A DNA stretch of 22,539 nucleotides. Source: Hypsibius dujardini. Its lineage: Eukaryota > Tardigrada > Eutardigrada > Parachela > Hypsibiidae. The position numbers were made by a program, and so were the translations under genes. Where the stretch lies: assembly GCA_001579985.1 (NCBI GenBank), contig LRSR01005034.1, positions 1-22,539 on the forward strand, read 5' to 3'. The notes below the pieces were generated by a model that was not told the origin of the DNA, ran no database searches, and saw nothing but the letters and a program-made list of their open reading frames with translations. Shown one piece after another: positions 1 through 10,139 of the stretch. Position 1 is the stretch's first letter. Each line of letters starts with the position of its first letter.

Positions 1-166
1 TTCCGGCCACCGCGTTGGGGACGAGCGCCTGGATCTGCTCAGCAGTGAGGGCACCCTTTCCACGGAGCTTGGCGAGGGCGTCCCACACCTTGGGGACCTG
101 GTCACCGTTGCCGGCAGCGAGGGCCACACCGAGAACGGCGGCGAGGACGATGAGGGAGGCCTGCAT
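1..166 (-). CDS. Small secreted protein, 5' part (gene runs off the left edge)
   Basis: On the minus strand an ATG at 166-164 opens a frame that stays open to the window edge, giving 55 residues. Residues 1-18 (MQASLIVLAAVLGVALAA) are a textbook signal peptide with an Ala-x-Ala type end. The mature part begins GNGDQVPKVW and looks like a small helical secreted protein rich in Ala, Leu, Gln and Lys. Third codon positions are almost all G or C, which differs sharply from the surrounding AT-rich DNA and supports real, well-expressed coding. A TATA box lies about 90 bases upstream. I do not recognise the family. The product is inferred to be exported, and no enzyme motif is visible. Start choice is firm: no in-frame upstream ATG lies close by, and the signal peptide begins exactly at this Met. 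Confidence 0.8.
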   Translation of the reverse strand, partial: MQASLIVLAAVLGVALAAGNGDQVPKVWDALAKLRGKGALTAEQIQALVPNAVAG

Positions 167-252
167 AGTAGTAGTGGAAGTGGTTGTTTGACTTGAAACG
201 AAGGAAAGAATAGGAAATCCGGAAGTGTGCTTTTCCTGTCTGAAGAGTTTCG

Positions 253-261
253 TTTTATATA
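253..261 (-). promoter_or_regulatory. TATA box of the secreted protein gene
   Basis: Read on the minus strand this is TATATAAAA, a full match to the TATA consensus. It lies about 87 bases before the ATG at 166. With transcription starting 25-30 bases downstream, the leader would be about 60 bases and would contain no other ATG in a good context. A TATA box together with a GC3-rich secreted protein is typical of highly expressed or inducible genes, but that is inference. Confidence 0.6.
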
Positions 262-269
262 AAAAAGTG

Positions 270-1035
270 AAGTGTCTGAATATCGAATGATATGAGGTTG
301 CGTAACAGGCGGCATAACTGCCCAGAAGGCGAGCAACAGGTTCACCGGAGAGGATTACGCCGTGCAAGGGTTAATTAATTAGGTGGATAGAATGGTCGTT
401 TGCGATGGTTCACATGTCAATGTCGGCGAAATTTGCCAGAACGACTGTCTACACGGCACGACAGACAAGTCGTGCGACTTAATAACTCTCGGCAGTAATT
501 CTAATTTAGTCGTATTGCATAGTTGTCTGCCTAAGTAAGAGTTAATGAGTCCGTCAGTGGGGTTGCTCATTTTCGTAGGAATGCGCGCCGTCAGTGTGCA
601 CATTATTCTGGTTATCATACTGTATTTCGTGTCAACGCGATTTATCTGCAAATTTGCGTTTCCCCCTGAAGGACTACTGGTAGGCTTTCAAATTACATTT
701 GCCTGTTCAAATAAAGATTACTACAGCTACATGTGATATAAATAATATATAATATATATATACAAAATATAAACGTGTAAAAAAAATCCAGATCCCGGAC
801 AAGCCAAACCAGTTTCTGAGATAATATTTGGGAGGAATTTTATAGAAACCAGCCAGTTACACTTTTTCCACTTGTTCAGAAATTGTGTGTAACCGGCGTT
901 CGGTGGCTAGTCGTCAAAAAAAAGTTATCCATTTTATAATTCCAAGAAAAACATTCCACTGCCTTTTAGCGTTTAAAAAACTAAAAATTTCAAATGGTTT
1001 TTTCGCTAACCGATTTGGCGCAGAGAACACTTTTT
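270..1035. other. Intergenic stretch, no gene seen
   Basis: Open frames here are short, with no signal peptide, domain or splice logic. An AATAAA at 710-715 on the plus strand and a run of TATATA at about 736-765 are compatible with AT-rich spacer. I see no RNA gene. Confidence 0.5.
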
Positions 1036-1355
1036 TCAAGCACACTTGGGCAGTGCATTGCGCAATACCCAACGTTCTGCAACTGGAAACTGGTAAAAAT
1101 GCATTTTATTTAGTTCAATGGTACTTTTTATATTTCGGACCTTCTGATGGATTCCATTAATTTTTCGGGTGACCCAAGGATAATATGTGTATTGGAGGCA
1201 CTTCAACGTCTCGTGAAACAGAAAGGCAGGGAGGATTTGCTGCCCCACCGCACTGTTTTTGATGACGGCCTGGAAGACGTTACCGCTGATCGCCTCGATG
1301 ACGGGATTTACGGGCAGCAATGCGACGAGGGCGACCGGGACTTGTCCAATGGTAA
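1036..1355. other. Exon-like GC-rich patch of uncertain strand
   Basis: This patch is much richer in G+C than its flanks and is open on both strands. On the minus strand it reads as a hydrophobic segment (VALVALLPVNPVIEAISGNV and onward) with GC-rich third positions, like the secreted protein gene at the window start. On the plus strand ATG 1147 opens a frame reaching a possible donor GTAAAT after 1350, and a good acceptor (pyrimidine run plus CAG) ends at 1620, but the joined frame stops after only seven more codons. On the minus strand the donor facing it (GTGAGA, near 1616) is good but the acceptor near 1345 is poor. I favour a minus-strand exon or decayed paralogue of a small secreted protein. 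The product is unknown and it may not be a gene at all. Confidence 0.3.
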
Positions 1356-1644
1356 ATATTTTATTGGTTTCATTTTGGCATGCATTTCTTTAATCTTTGA
1401 TGACTCGCGGAGCCTCGAAGCAACGGAATAACGTAGCAGAAATTTATACAATAGGTATCGAATTTAATTGATTGATTAAGGCGGTTGAGGTTGAGGCGGT
1501 GGCTGAATAGATAATTAGTGAAATATTTCTTCATGATTGTTCATTAGATTGATTGATTAAGTTTTTACGGATTTATTGCAAGCTGGGCGGTGGACCTTTG
1601 TAAAGGATTTTTTCTCACAGATGTGCTGGAACTCGTCGCCTAAG

Positions 1645-3038
1645 ACAACGACACGGGATCCACGCTCGACTGTGAACAATTACTACTTCAGTTCGCTATC
1701 ATCACCTTCCGGCTGCAGCAGCTAGAGAATTGGACTACGCGGGAAATTAGCCGGCCAAGCAGTCAGCCTTGCACCAACACTCCTTCGTTTCTAGCGCCAC
1801 CCGTTGGTACGTCTTCAGACCCTCTACTACCGAAGATACCTCCTACCAGGCAGCTGTTCTTCGTGAATATTGTGAGGCAACGTTTATTGAGTCCATTTCG
1901 GAAGCGGTGGTAGTCACTCGACGGCTTGATGTCCAGTCGATGAGTTTTTTTAGTTTTGTAGCACCGGTTACGCTAAATTCTGGGACAAGTAGCATAGCGA
2001 TTGAATGAAAAATGACTTTTTGTTCATGACATTTTTTATTGTGATAATGAAGAAAACTTTTTGATTTCGGATCAGTGGAAGCATAAATATCGATATCTAA
2101 AAGCTGAAATCTTTGAACGCTGTTTTCTCGAAAAGTCGTTTTTGGTCTAATGCTTGGTTGCCGTCCCGTTACTTTGTTACTTCCGGTCTAAATCGTGCAA
2201 CCAAGCACTCAAAATGTTGGCCATTCACCCCTCCGTAATCAAGGCTGTCATGCTTACCTACTAAGAGTACCGTAAGGATTAACAGTCGTTTATACATTAT
2301 CTTCCAAATTTATGTTGTGATTTTTCCATTACAGAAAATTAATATAGTGTATAGTCATGCTGAAACTCGCCCCCCCCCCACCTGTATGCGAAATTGCATA
2401 AACCATGAGCTAAGAGGGCGAAGGTCGAACTTGTAGTACGGAATGCAATATGTAAGGTACAGAATATATGCAACCCAATGTCAACTTGACGCGTCTGGAG
2501 TGCGTAATAGTCGTCTGGATATATTTGTTTCCAAGGTCAATGTCAAGCTGACCATATGTTTTGCGTGTTCGCCCTTTTCATTCTCACGAAGTGTTCCGCC
2601 ATTGTTGTTATACGTACGCATCACAGGACCTTATATTGACGATGCAGCTAGCTATACAAGTAAACCGAAAAGGCAAATAATGGAACCCGCGCACGTCACA
2701 CAGCTGTTGGGACATAATGGAAATTTCCCTTTTTCACGTCTCGGACACTTTGCGGACAGTCTGCTCTGACTTATCCCCATTTAAAAGATAACAGATTGAC
2801 GCTGCGCTTAACACGGAAAACCGCAATTCCATTTCTTACTATTGGTCAGGCTTTTTTCCAACAAATTATGGGAGACAAGTGATTGCTGTCTTCCTAATTA
2901 TTTCCATAGATGTTATATATATATATTAATTTGCATACATTTTTAGCCTTTTCATCCGATTTTTGTTGATTATGTAGGAGTTGATTATTTCGTTGATTAT
3001 AATCCTTTGTCTAAGCGCGACGCTTAGACGTTTCTTCA
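1645..3038. other. Intergenic stretch with a small inverted repeat and a poly-C run
   Basis: No convincing gene is seen. One 108-codon open frame (2443-2769) has no signal, domain or codon bias. An 11-base perfect inverted repeat (TGCTTGGTTGC at 2151-2161, its complement at 2197-2207, 35-base loop) could be the core of a small foldback element. A run of C lies near 2370. A TATATATATATATT stretch at about 2915-2928 lies upstream of the receptor gene that starts at 3039 and could act as part of its promoter, but it is too far away and too simple to call. Confidence 0.4.
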
Positions 3039-6000
3039 ATGCATCTATTGGCATGTTTAAGTGCCTACATTATCCTCGTCGTGATTCGCTTGCATTCAGG
3101 CTTTCATCTGAGGCTGACTACAGCCCAACCGCCTCAACTGAGTCCCATAAACAATGACCAAACAAAATGGGGAGATAACTTAGACCCGCAGATAGACATT
3201 CAGCAGCTAGAGAAGGCCCTGCAAGCCTACTACGGCCCGGGGTTCACCATTCATCTGCCGCATTTACGGTCGCGACGAGAGGTCAAGAGCAGCTCCGGTG
3301 ATGCAGCACCGGAGGATTTGATGGATCCTCAGGCAGACGTTCAGCTTTACGCGGCAGCGGCACTGGCACCGCCTAGGCCACGGAATAGCGGGCATGCCAC
3401 GTCCAAACCGAAACCATTATCGATACTGATGAACTTTGGACTAGATGGGGTGTCCCAGTGGTCAGATCCCGATGACGACCATCAGGACGATTGTCCGGCA
3501 GGTCAGGGACCGCTTCCTTGTTTTAAATGCTTTGTCTATGTCTGTGTCTATGTCTATATCTGTGTCTGTGTCTGTGTCTGTGTCTGTGTTTGCATTGGTC
3601 CCTGTGTCTGACTGTGGCACTTTCCATGTCTGTTCATGTTTGTGCCTGTTGTTTCGGTCATTCAATTGAGATGTTCTTCCTTTCCAGGCACAATATTTGA
3701 TCCGCACGGCATGGTCTGTCGCGAGGCCGTTTGCGTTCCCCTGCCGCCCATATTACCGGCAAAACCGAATCCAGACGAACCACTATGCAGTCGCACCAGG
3801 ACAAACCGCACCATTAACATCCCCACCAACGCGAATTCCTCCACAATATTCATGTCCCTCGGTCTGCACGATGAGACCCACAAGAACAGAACCTACACCG
3901 CTGCCCTTCATAATTGTTGTCTGGAGCAACGACTGGAAGCCAAACTACAGGAAACAGTAGCTCAAGTCCTCAAAATAAACATCATGCAAATCCGCAATAT
4001 TACCGTTCCCAACTTTATTCAATACCCGGAACGACCGCAAACCTCAGAGAGGAAAGATTTCCATTCCAGTAGAATTGAGAGTGACGATATCGATAGCTTT
4101 CCTCACGAACGGAAACTTTCCGTCAGCGAAATCGATCGCGTGGAGGTTTCGTTTGTGCTCCACCGAGTTATTGTCAATGGACAGAATAGAAATGACTCTG
4201 ACTCGGTGGTGGAGATGTACAGCAAACTTGCGAAGGAAGTGGTGGACGAGAAGAGCTTCCTCTTCAAGGTTGACGATGTGGAGTGGGAGGTGTTCGGCAT
4301 TTGGGAAGAGTTCTCCAACGGTAGAAGATTTTTATCAGATTTTTTAAATTTATTTTGCGTAAGTTATTTGAACCAAAAATTAACAGTGCAAACAGATTCA
4401 GTGATTGCCAGTGATAGATCGTAGCAAAGGGTGCAATAACTTCTGTTCTTGTCCCCTTAACACTTACGGTGTCTATCGATGCACCCATCATTGGGCCTTC
4501 AAATTTCATCTTAATTGCAATTATCTATCGAATTGACGGTTACATTGTGAAGACAAAAACTAATTTTCTGAAGCTCTGAAATAACTAGCGTAACTATGCA
4601 TAAATTTTTCAGTTAACAAAGTATGCTAATGAATGTATAATTTTCTTGATTAATGAGATGCATTAATATGAAAATTTTTCCTTATTATTAATTAATGCAA
4701 CGTATTAATAATGTGTGATTAATTTGATCCCATAATACAATTTATTAAAACGCGTAAAACTTTCTTAAATTAATATAATATATTAATAAAGGTATAATTT
4801 CTCTAATTAATAAAATTAGTTAATGCACGCGTAATTTTTTGAAACTAAGAGAATATATTAACACATCCATAATTTTCTTACCTGATAAAGTGTAATACCA
4901 TACGTACAATTCTCATTATTAGTACAAGGTATTCATATTTGCAGAACTTTCGTAATTCATAAAATTTATTAATACATGTGTAATTTTCTTGTTTAATTGA
5001 ATTGCAGGGGAAAAGGATCTGTCGAATATTTCGTGGTGCAAACGCGGTGTGGTCAACGTGCTCTGCAACGATGCCTTCCATGCCAGCCTCAACTCTACCA
5101 ACTCCTCCATTCTCGTCGTGGCCACTAACAAGACCTACGAACTCGGGCAATTCAAGCTGCAGATTTTCCTCAAAAACGTCCAGGGGGTGCCCTACATTAT
5201 GCAAGTTAGTGTTCATATTTATATTTATTCATATTTATATTGAAATTGTTATTTAAAGTAGCCAAAAATAACCTTTTTCTTTCAATTTTTATTTTACTTG
5301 AAATCGGAAATCGTGATTGCAATTTTAATTAAATTCAAAAACGTCATTTAAACAACACTAACATTTAGGTCGCTATGGTATGCGACGTCCCTCCCGCCTG
5401 CCCGAATAATGCACCGCGTTTCTACGCCGGATCTTCGGCCACACGTCATCCCAACATGTCGTTAGAGTATAACAACATGCTCTATGACGTCAGCGAATAC
5501 CAATACGATATGGTCGCCGAAAAATTCACCCTTTGCGGGAACGTTCGCGTCCGGAAAGAGGGAAATTCAGTGATGGGATTTAATATGCGCGATGATCTTA
5601 GTTATATCTCGACAAGCCTGTCGATTTTATCGGTTATTGCACTTATACTTACGCTGATTATTTATGGAATATTTCGGGATCTGCGGACCTTGCCGGGGTG
5701 GAATTTAATTAACGCAATGGTGGCCTTGGTTGTTGCCCAAACGGCTCTGCTCCTCAATTCCGCCTTCAAAACCGATGAAATGTGCTGTTTCATCGGAATC
5801 ATCACGCACTACTCGTATTTATTAGGTACTGTAGCTTAGTTGATCTATACAGTTTATCAATTAATTAATTTATGCTTAGTTTATTTGATTTATTGCTTAA
5901 AGGAAAATTTAATTACACAAAATAATTTGTATATCTTATGTCACACTCACAGATGTCATTGCAACTGTAGCATTGTAGCACATGCATGGGCGCATACAAG

Positions 6001-7404
6001 TAAATTATATTACAATTCCATTTCGAGCTTTTGGAATTGAATTTGAAGCTCATCGCTTCACGCACATAGAAAAGCGACAATTGTGTCGCTTTTGAGTCGT
6101 GTTGTTCCGTCAGCCTGTACCACATGAAAGACATTCTGTGTTTATTCAATGATGAATTAACTCCGAATCATTTTTTACTTTTAACTGATCTAACTTAAAT
6201 TAATTTCGAATCACTAATTCATGTAGACTTACAACTATTTTTTTGTTTACTTATTAGTAAAAAGTATTGCTTGTTAATATGTCCTTCACGTATTATACAT
6301 TTTTGTTGTTGATTTTGTTGTAATAATTGTTCGTTGTTATGTCTTCCATGTATAATTAATTTTTTTGTCTTTAATGTATCATAAATGTTTGGTGTCCAAC
6401 ATGCCGCGTTTGTGCTCCTTAAAAAAGCGAATTATTATTGTTTACTTTTCTCTTTATCTACGAGCAGTCTTTTATATGTTATTATATTTTATTTTTGCCT
6501 AGTAACAATAGCTAATTTTTTGTGTGTTTTTATATTACGTTCAGGTTTTTTCTTTGCCAACGTTATTGCCTTTGATATCTACTGCACCTTCGGAAGCGGT
6601 CGCTCAGGAACCTTCCGTATACCTAATGGGGACCGCCGTGCTGTTCGCATCAGGGTGTTGAAAAACATGGCTTACTGCTACCTATCCGCAGGCGTCATAG
6701 TGGGCGGTGCGGTCATTTTAGATAGACAGAACGTGCCGAAATGGGAAGTGCAGTATCAGGAGCTGTGTTGGATTGCGGGTCAGCGTGCTAGTTTGATCTT
6801 CTTTGCACTGCCGGTGATTGTGATTAACCTCGTCAATGCTGTCCTGGTGGGAGTGACTTTCTATCGGATACGCCAGCATCAAAAGCGAATGCAGGGACTG
6901 AGGGTGGGAGGAGCGACGAAGGATGGCAAGGCGGCGAAAGGGGAGGTGATGTCTTATGTGAGAATTGGATCGGTGTTTGGGTTCACTTGGATTTTCGGAA
7001 TTGTGGCCGGGTTTGTTACGAATCAGGCGACACATGATCATGCGATGTTAGTTTTCTATGAGGTCATGATATATGGTAAGTTTTCAAATTGTTAGATCTG
7101 CTGTGCCTGAGTCTGTGTCTGTGTCTGTGTCTGTGTCTGTGTCTGTGTTTGTTCGCTTTGATGTTGACTTGTTAGCTCGCAGTGTAATTGTGGGCGTTTC
7201 GTTGCAGCCTTCATTTTTACCCAGTCTTGCCAAGGAGTTCTGATCTTCCTAGCCTTTGGAATGAACTCCAACGTCCGCGGAAAGATAGTCAAGCTTTACA
7301 AACAGCATTACGTTCGAGTATGCAAAAGTTGCGGTACGAAAATTTGCCGCTGCACGAACGGTTCATCACTGACCAAATCGATTAGAGCGGATTCCTTCAA
7401 CTAA
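3039..7404 (+). CDS. Methuselah-like class-B seven-transmembrane receptor, complete, six exons
   Basis: Exons are 3039-3501, 3688-4320, 5008-5204, 5369-5825, 6545-7075 and 7208-7404. Every junction is GT-AG, all phases agree, and the total is 825 codons plus TAA. Residues 1-24 form a signal peptide. The N-terminal region is long: a Cys cluster crosses the first junction (DDCPAGTIFDPHGMVCREAV), followed by several N-glycosylation sites and a Cys-rich stretch before the membrane. Seven membrane segments fall at about 510-533, 543-561, 572-596, 625-642, 664-690, 722-742 and 750-775. The Cys pair at about 571 and 658 would link the outer loops. The last segment carries the class-B signature QG..IFLAFGMNSNVR. 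No HL(S/T) GPCR proteolysis site is visible, so this fits Methuselah-like receptors better than autoproteolytic adhesion receptors. Role: a cell-surface G-protein-coupled receptor for an unknown ligand. The short Cys-rich tail (CKSCGTKICRC) could be palmitoylated (inference). The start is the first Met before the signal peptide. Confidence 0.85.
3532..3591. repeat. (TGTGTC)n hexanucleotide microsatellite in intron 1 of the receptor gene
   Basis: The intron between the first two receptor exons carries about ten tandem TGTCTG/TGTCTA units. The array lies 30 bases after the 5' splice site. If the intron were retained it would be read in frame as a Cys-Val-rich tail ending at 3609-3611, so retention would give a truncated secreted protein. 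Pyrimidine and TG content like this can influence splicing, but that is speculation. Confidence 0.85.
4600..4990. repeat. Degenerate ~38-bp AT-rich tandem repeat in intron 2
   Basis: A loosely conserved unit, approximately TATTAATACACGTGTAATTT followed by TCTTAATTAATA, recurs at about 4703, 4743, 4780, 4821 and 4856 and again near 4966. Most copies are spaced 35-41 bases apart. It fills most of the 687-base intron and runs to the acceptor at 5007. The copies are diverged, so the array is old. No coding potential is seen. Confidence 0.55.
6070..6093. repeat. Perfect 10-bp hairpin in intron 4
   Basis: AAAAGCGACA (6070-6079) and its exact complement (6084-6093) are separated by the four bases ATTG. 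It lies inside the 719-base intron before the exon that carries the end of membrane segment 3. Its function is unknown. It is the only strong hairpin I noticed in this intron. Confidence 0.5.
7109..7150. repeat. (TGTGTC)n microsatellite in the last intron of the receptor gene
   Basis: About six tandem GTCTGT units lie in the 132-base intron 5. They use the same hexamer as the array in intron 1, in the same orientation. The array occupies about a third of this short intron and lies between the donor at 7076 and the acceptor at 7207. Confidence 0.85.
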
Positions 7405-8111
7405 TCGCACTCTTCCGAAATGCAAGATCTCCCAAAACGCCAGTGAAAATGTCACCATATCTCTACATAAGATGCAATATTCCAGTGATTATTTTATCGC
7501 ATTCTAGTTATTTTATTATATTTTTCAATAATCGACATGTTATTACAAAGTCTCGAAATATCGATCAGCATGCAGCTGGCATATAGTGTGTTCTTTCTCT
7601 TTGTGTAGTAGCCACTCGTGAGCATGCGTCAAGTGGGCAGCTGCACACCGCGACGCGAAGAACCCTTTTAAAAGAGCAATTTTCCTGACAAATCTTTCCA
7701 AATTTCTGTCAGATTATTATGGGCTCTATCTCTCATAAAGGCTCCGGCCTCTTGAAACGTTTTTTTCTCTGCAGTCATTGCGGAGTGTCCAAAACAGGTC
7801 TAGATTTTCAAGGAGAAATTATTTTTGTGGGAGTGTTTGAAGGTGTGGCGTGGGTCACTATTGAGATTGGGTCTCTTGGGTGAGATTGTCTGACATTTTC
7901 CACAGTTTCGGTAGAACCTCACTTTTACGCCTGTAATAAATGCTCACATGGACAGGCATGGTGGCATAAACATTTTTAGATATTTACTCTACAGTACATT
8001 ATTATTTATTGAAACGAGACATCCAAACGCACATAATTTTTCAATTTCAAATACTCGAAAAAGCAAAGTGAAATTGTGCACGGAATCGTCGTATTACGAG
8101 GGTGCTTATTA
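7405..8111. other. 3' region of the receptor gene and spacer
   Basis: No gene is seen after the receptor stop codon. The first clear AATAAA polyadenylation hexamer on the plus strand is at 7935-7940, about 530 bases past the stop. It could end the receptor transcript, which would then have a long 3' UTR. Weaker AT-rich sites closer to the stop cannot be excluded. Confidence 0.4.
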
Positions 8112-8291
8112 CAAGTGGGGTATACCGCCGATTGTCCGATTATCCACTGCCGTTCAGACAGTATCTGCCCCTTCCGCAGTTTCCGTCGGTGAAGCATCGA
8201 TACTTCATTGGGGACCTGTATTTTCACGGACAAAACGAACCTTAGCAGCGTTAGCAGCAGCATTTGAAGAAGCTTGATCCATTTGAGACAT
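8112..8291 (-). pseudogene. Coding-like minus-strand fragment with in-frame stops, unknown origin
   Basis: From an ATG at 8291-8289 a frame reads 28 residues (MSQMDQASSNAAANAAKVRF and onward) to TGA at 8207-8205. It then continues in the same frame with normal-looking, Thr/Ala/Asp-rich protein broken by only one more stop before about 8112. That frame is also mostly open upstream of 8291. Sense-looking protein with sparse stops in one frame suggests a decayed gene or captured viral gene. I cannot name the family. The plus strand is open over the same bases, but its translation is less protein-like. Confidence 0.3.
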
Positions 8292-8590
8292 CAACGGTAA
8301 AACTGGTGTACCCTAAACAGTGCCGTCAAGGCGATTGGAATTATTGTGTGATGGGTTATCTATGGTCTTTTATACTACCCTGGTATGTGATTTTACTGAA
8401 GTAAATTGACAGACCGGATATAGAGTGTATAACGTGAGTCCCGACAAACACGTTGCCGTCATTCAAACTGGCCTCCCTACCGTGACCATCTAACTAAAGA
8501 GAACCCATCTATCTTGATTATTTATTTTTACTAACTCCAAAATAACGAGTAACAGTGATGCACACCATTGTTAAGCGGTTTTAAAAGAAT

Positions 8591-8717
8591 CAGTTAATGC
8601 AAACGGCATGTTTTGAGGTAGTTTTAGATTATTTAGTCCTAATAGCCAATTCTAGAAACATTATAAATGTTAGTAGGCTTTGTTGGGAAATTGTGGTATC
8701 GATAAGTTGCGCCAAAG
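8591..8717. repeat. Diverged dispersed repeat, copy 1
   Basis: This stretch aligns with 9662-9790 in the same orientation over about 125 bases, with substitutions and small gaps. The best-kept blocks are around CCAATTCTA and GTATCGATA. On the minus strand both copies encode similar peptides (see the fragment at 8639-8854), so the repeat is derived from a coding element. Confidence 0.6.
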
Positions 8718-8854
8718 ACGGTGTATCCTAAATGTAGGAACTCTAACCTAGCCACTCCACTGGCGAAGACGAACAGCGAGGTATACTCCCACAAACACAT
8801 GTTGGAATTGTACTTTATATTCTTGAAAAGTCCAACCACACCGATCGAATGCAT
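8639..8854 (-). pseudogene. Minus-strand coding-like fragment within the dispersed repeat
   Basis: A 71-residue frame ends in ...ATYRYHNFPTKPTNIYNVS.RIGY and a stop. The second repeat copy (about 9690-9790) encodes a recognisably related peptide (TYRYYNFSTKS...FRIGY, then a stop) in the corresponding frame. Conservation of aromatic and Gly positions between two diverged copies implies that both descend from a real protein-coding gene. The family is unknown. A virus-like or transposon protein is the best guess. Coding sense continues past the stop in other frames, so the copy is broken. Confidence 0.35.
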
Positions 8855-8981
8855 AGCGCGAAAAAAGTTTAGCCAGAGTTAATATGATGTTTTGGCATAA
8901 CTATTCCAAATCAAAAACATTAGTTTTTTCCGTTCTTTCCCCCAAATCATCAGTCAGTAGCCGATTCTTCTAATTCAATCG

Positions 8982-9240
8982 TCAATTCTTCTCCAAAAGT
9001 TGTGTATAGAGTGCACGTAGCCCTTCAATATCCTGTTTTTCCCACATGTTTTGGTGATCTTTTGGTCGCCGGAAATATGTCCATTTGTTGTCTTTCAAAA
9101 TTTTGTCAACCCTCTTTGATAAATGACTATTGTCAAGGGACGGGTACATATTTCCAACTTCCTTCCATATTTTAGATACCATTCTCATGCCTTTCAGAGG
9201 TTCTCGAAGAAGAAGTTGAAATGGCGCAATCAGCTTGGTT
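8982..9240 (-). pseudogene. Minus-strand coding-like fragment, Trp/Lys-rich, unknown family
   Basis: A frame of about 68 residues after a Met, open further upstream, reads as charged, Trp-containing helical protein (SKIWKEVGNMYPSLDNSHLS and onward, ending in LEKN and a stop). Its composition is protein-like rather than random AT-rich translation. It lies just upstream, on the same strand, of the fragment at 8639-8854, so the two may come from one decayed element. I do not recognise a domain. Confidence 0.3.
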
Positions 9241-9661
9241 TCAGGACGCTGAAACTTAATTTATTTCCCTGTTTAGGAACAAAATAACACAAAGGAGCAA
9301 ACTTTTTATGAACGGCCTAAATTTTTTAATTTTATTTTTTTATTTTCTTCCTAGAGTGGTTCTTGAACTCAGTAATGCCATTTTGTTGAATTTAAATTCC
9401 ACAAAAAAAAATTAAGATTTGGTTCGTTGGCAGGATAATGAGGCAACGATGGCTCCGTACAGCGTAACGACACAATAAGGGAAAACCCCAAACTACCTCA
9501 TAATACACACTACTGCTGCCTATAAGGCATACAATAGAGTGTGCAGTCAGTCGAGCACGTATAGTAAATTCGAGAATAGTACGTATAGTACACTCAAGTT
9601 TCTAATAGCTCCGTGGTAAATTGTTACCTTTATGGTATGGGTTAAGGTTACCAGCAAAATT

Positions 9662-9790
9662 GGTTGATGAAAATGGCCTGTCTTGGGGATCATTTAAGGT
9701 TATTTTAGACCTAATAACCAATTCTAAAAATAGTTAACATTTTAATAGACTTTGTTGAAAAATTGTAGTATCGATACGTTACGCCAGAAA
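9662..9790. repeat. Diverged dispersed repeat, copy 2
   Basis: This is the partner of 8591-8717 in direct orientation about 1.07 kb away. Its minus-strand frame encodes a related short peptide that ends with the same RIGY-stop. Divergence is substantial, so the copies are old or belong to different subfamilies of the element. Confidence 0.6.
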
Positions 9791-10139
9791 TCCTGACTAC
9801 TTATGCTGACATTTGTCTGCATAATGTAACAACTCAATATTCAATCTACTGTTTCGGAACCTATAAACCGGTTTTGCAAAACGTCAAAGGAGCACAAAAG
9901 TATTAGTTATAAGCCGTTTCTGGCGCAAATTGATGAGGCATAAATATCTGGGGTTTTGATATATATATTTTTTTGTGTTAATTTTGTTCAAATTTATGTA
10001 TTTGGAGTGTGTGTTGGAGAGATAGTGTGAAATGGTGTATGATATGTAATGAACCGCTAGAGTCTTTGTCATGTACAGAAAACCACTGTTTAAATACGCG
10101 CGTTGTTGGGCGTACGTGCGTGATTGGGTTTATACACAG

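Noticed and set aside
545-736. 63-codon plus-strand frame with a hydrophobic stretch, followed by AATAAA
   Set aside because: Short, AT-rich, lacks a promoter or a recognisable protein, and is overlapped by an equally long minus-strand frame.
2443-2769. 108-codon plus-strand open frame
   Set aside because: No signal peptide, domain, codon bias or splice context. The translation looks random.
3462-3707. Minus-strand frame with a Thr-Asp/Ile-Asp repeat
   Set aside because: It is only the complement of the hexanucleotide microsatellite in intron 1 of the receptor gene.
7188-7385. 65-codon plus-strand frame over the last receptor exon
   Set aside because: It is a shadow in another frame. The true frame starts at the acceptor at 7207 and carries the class-B helix 7 signature.
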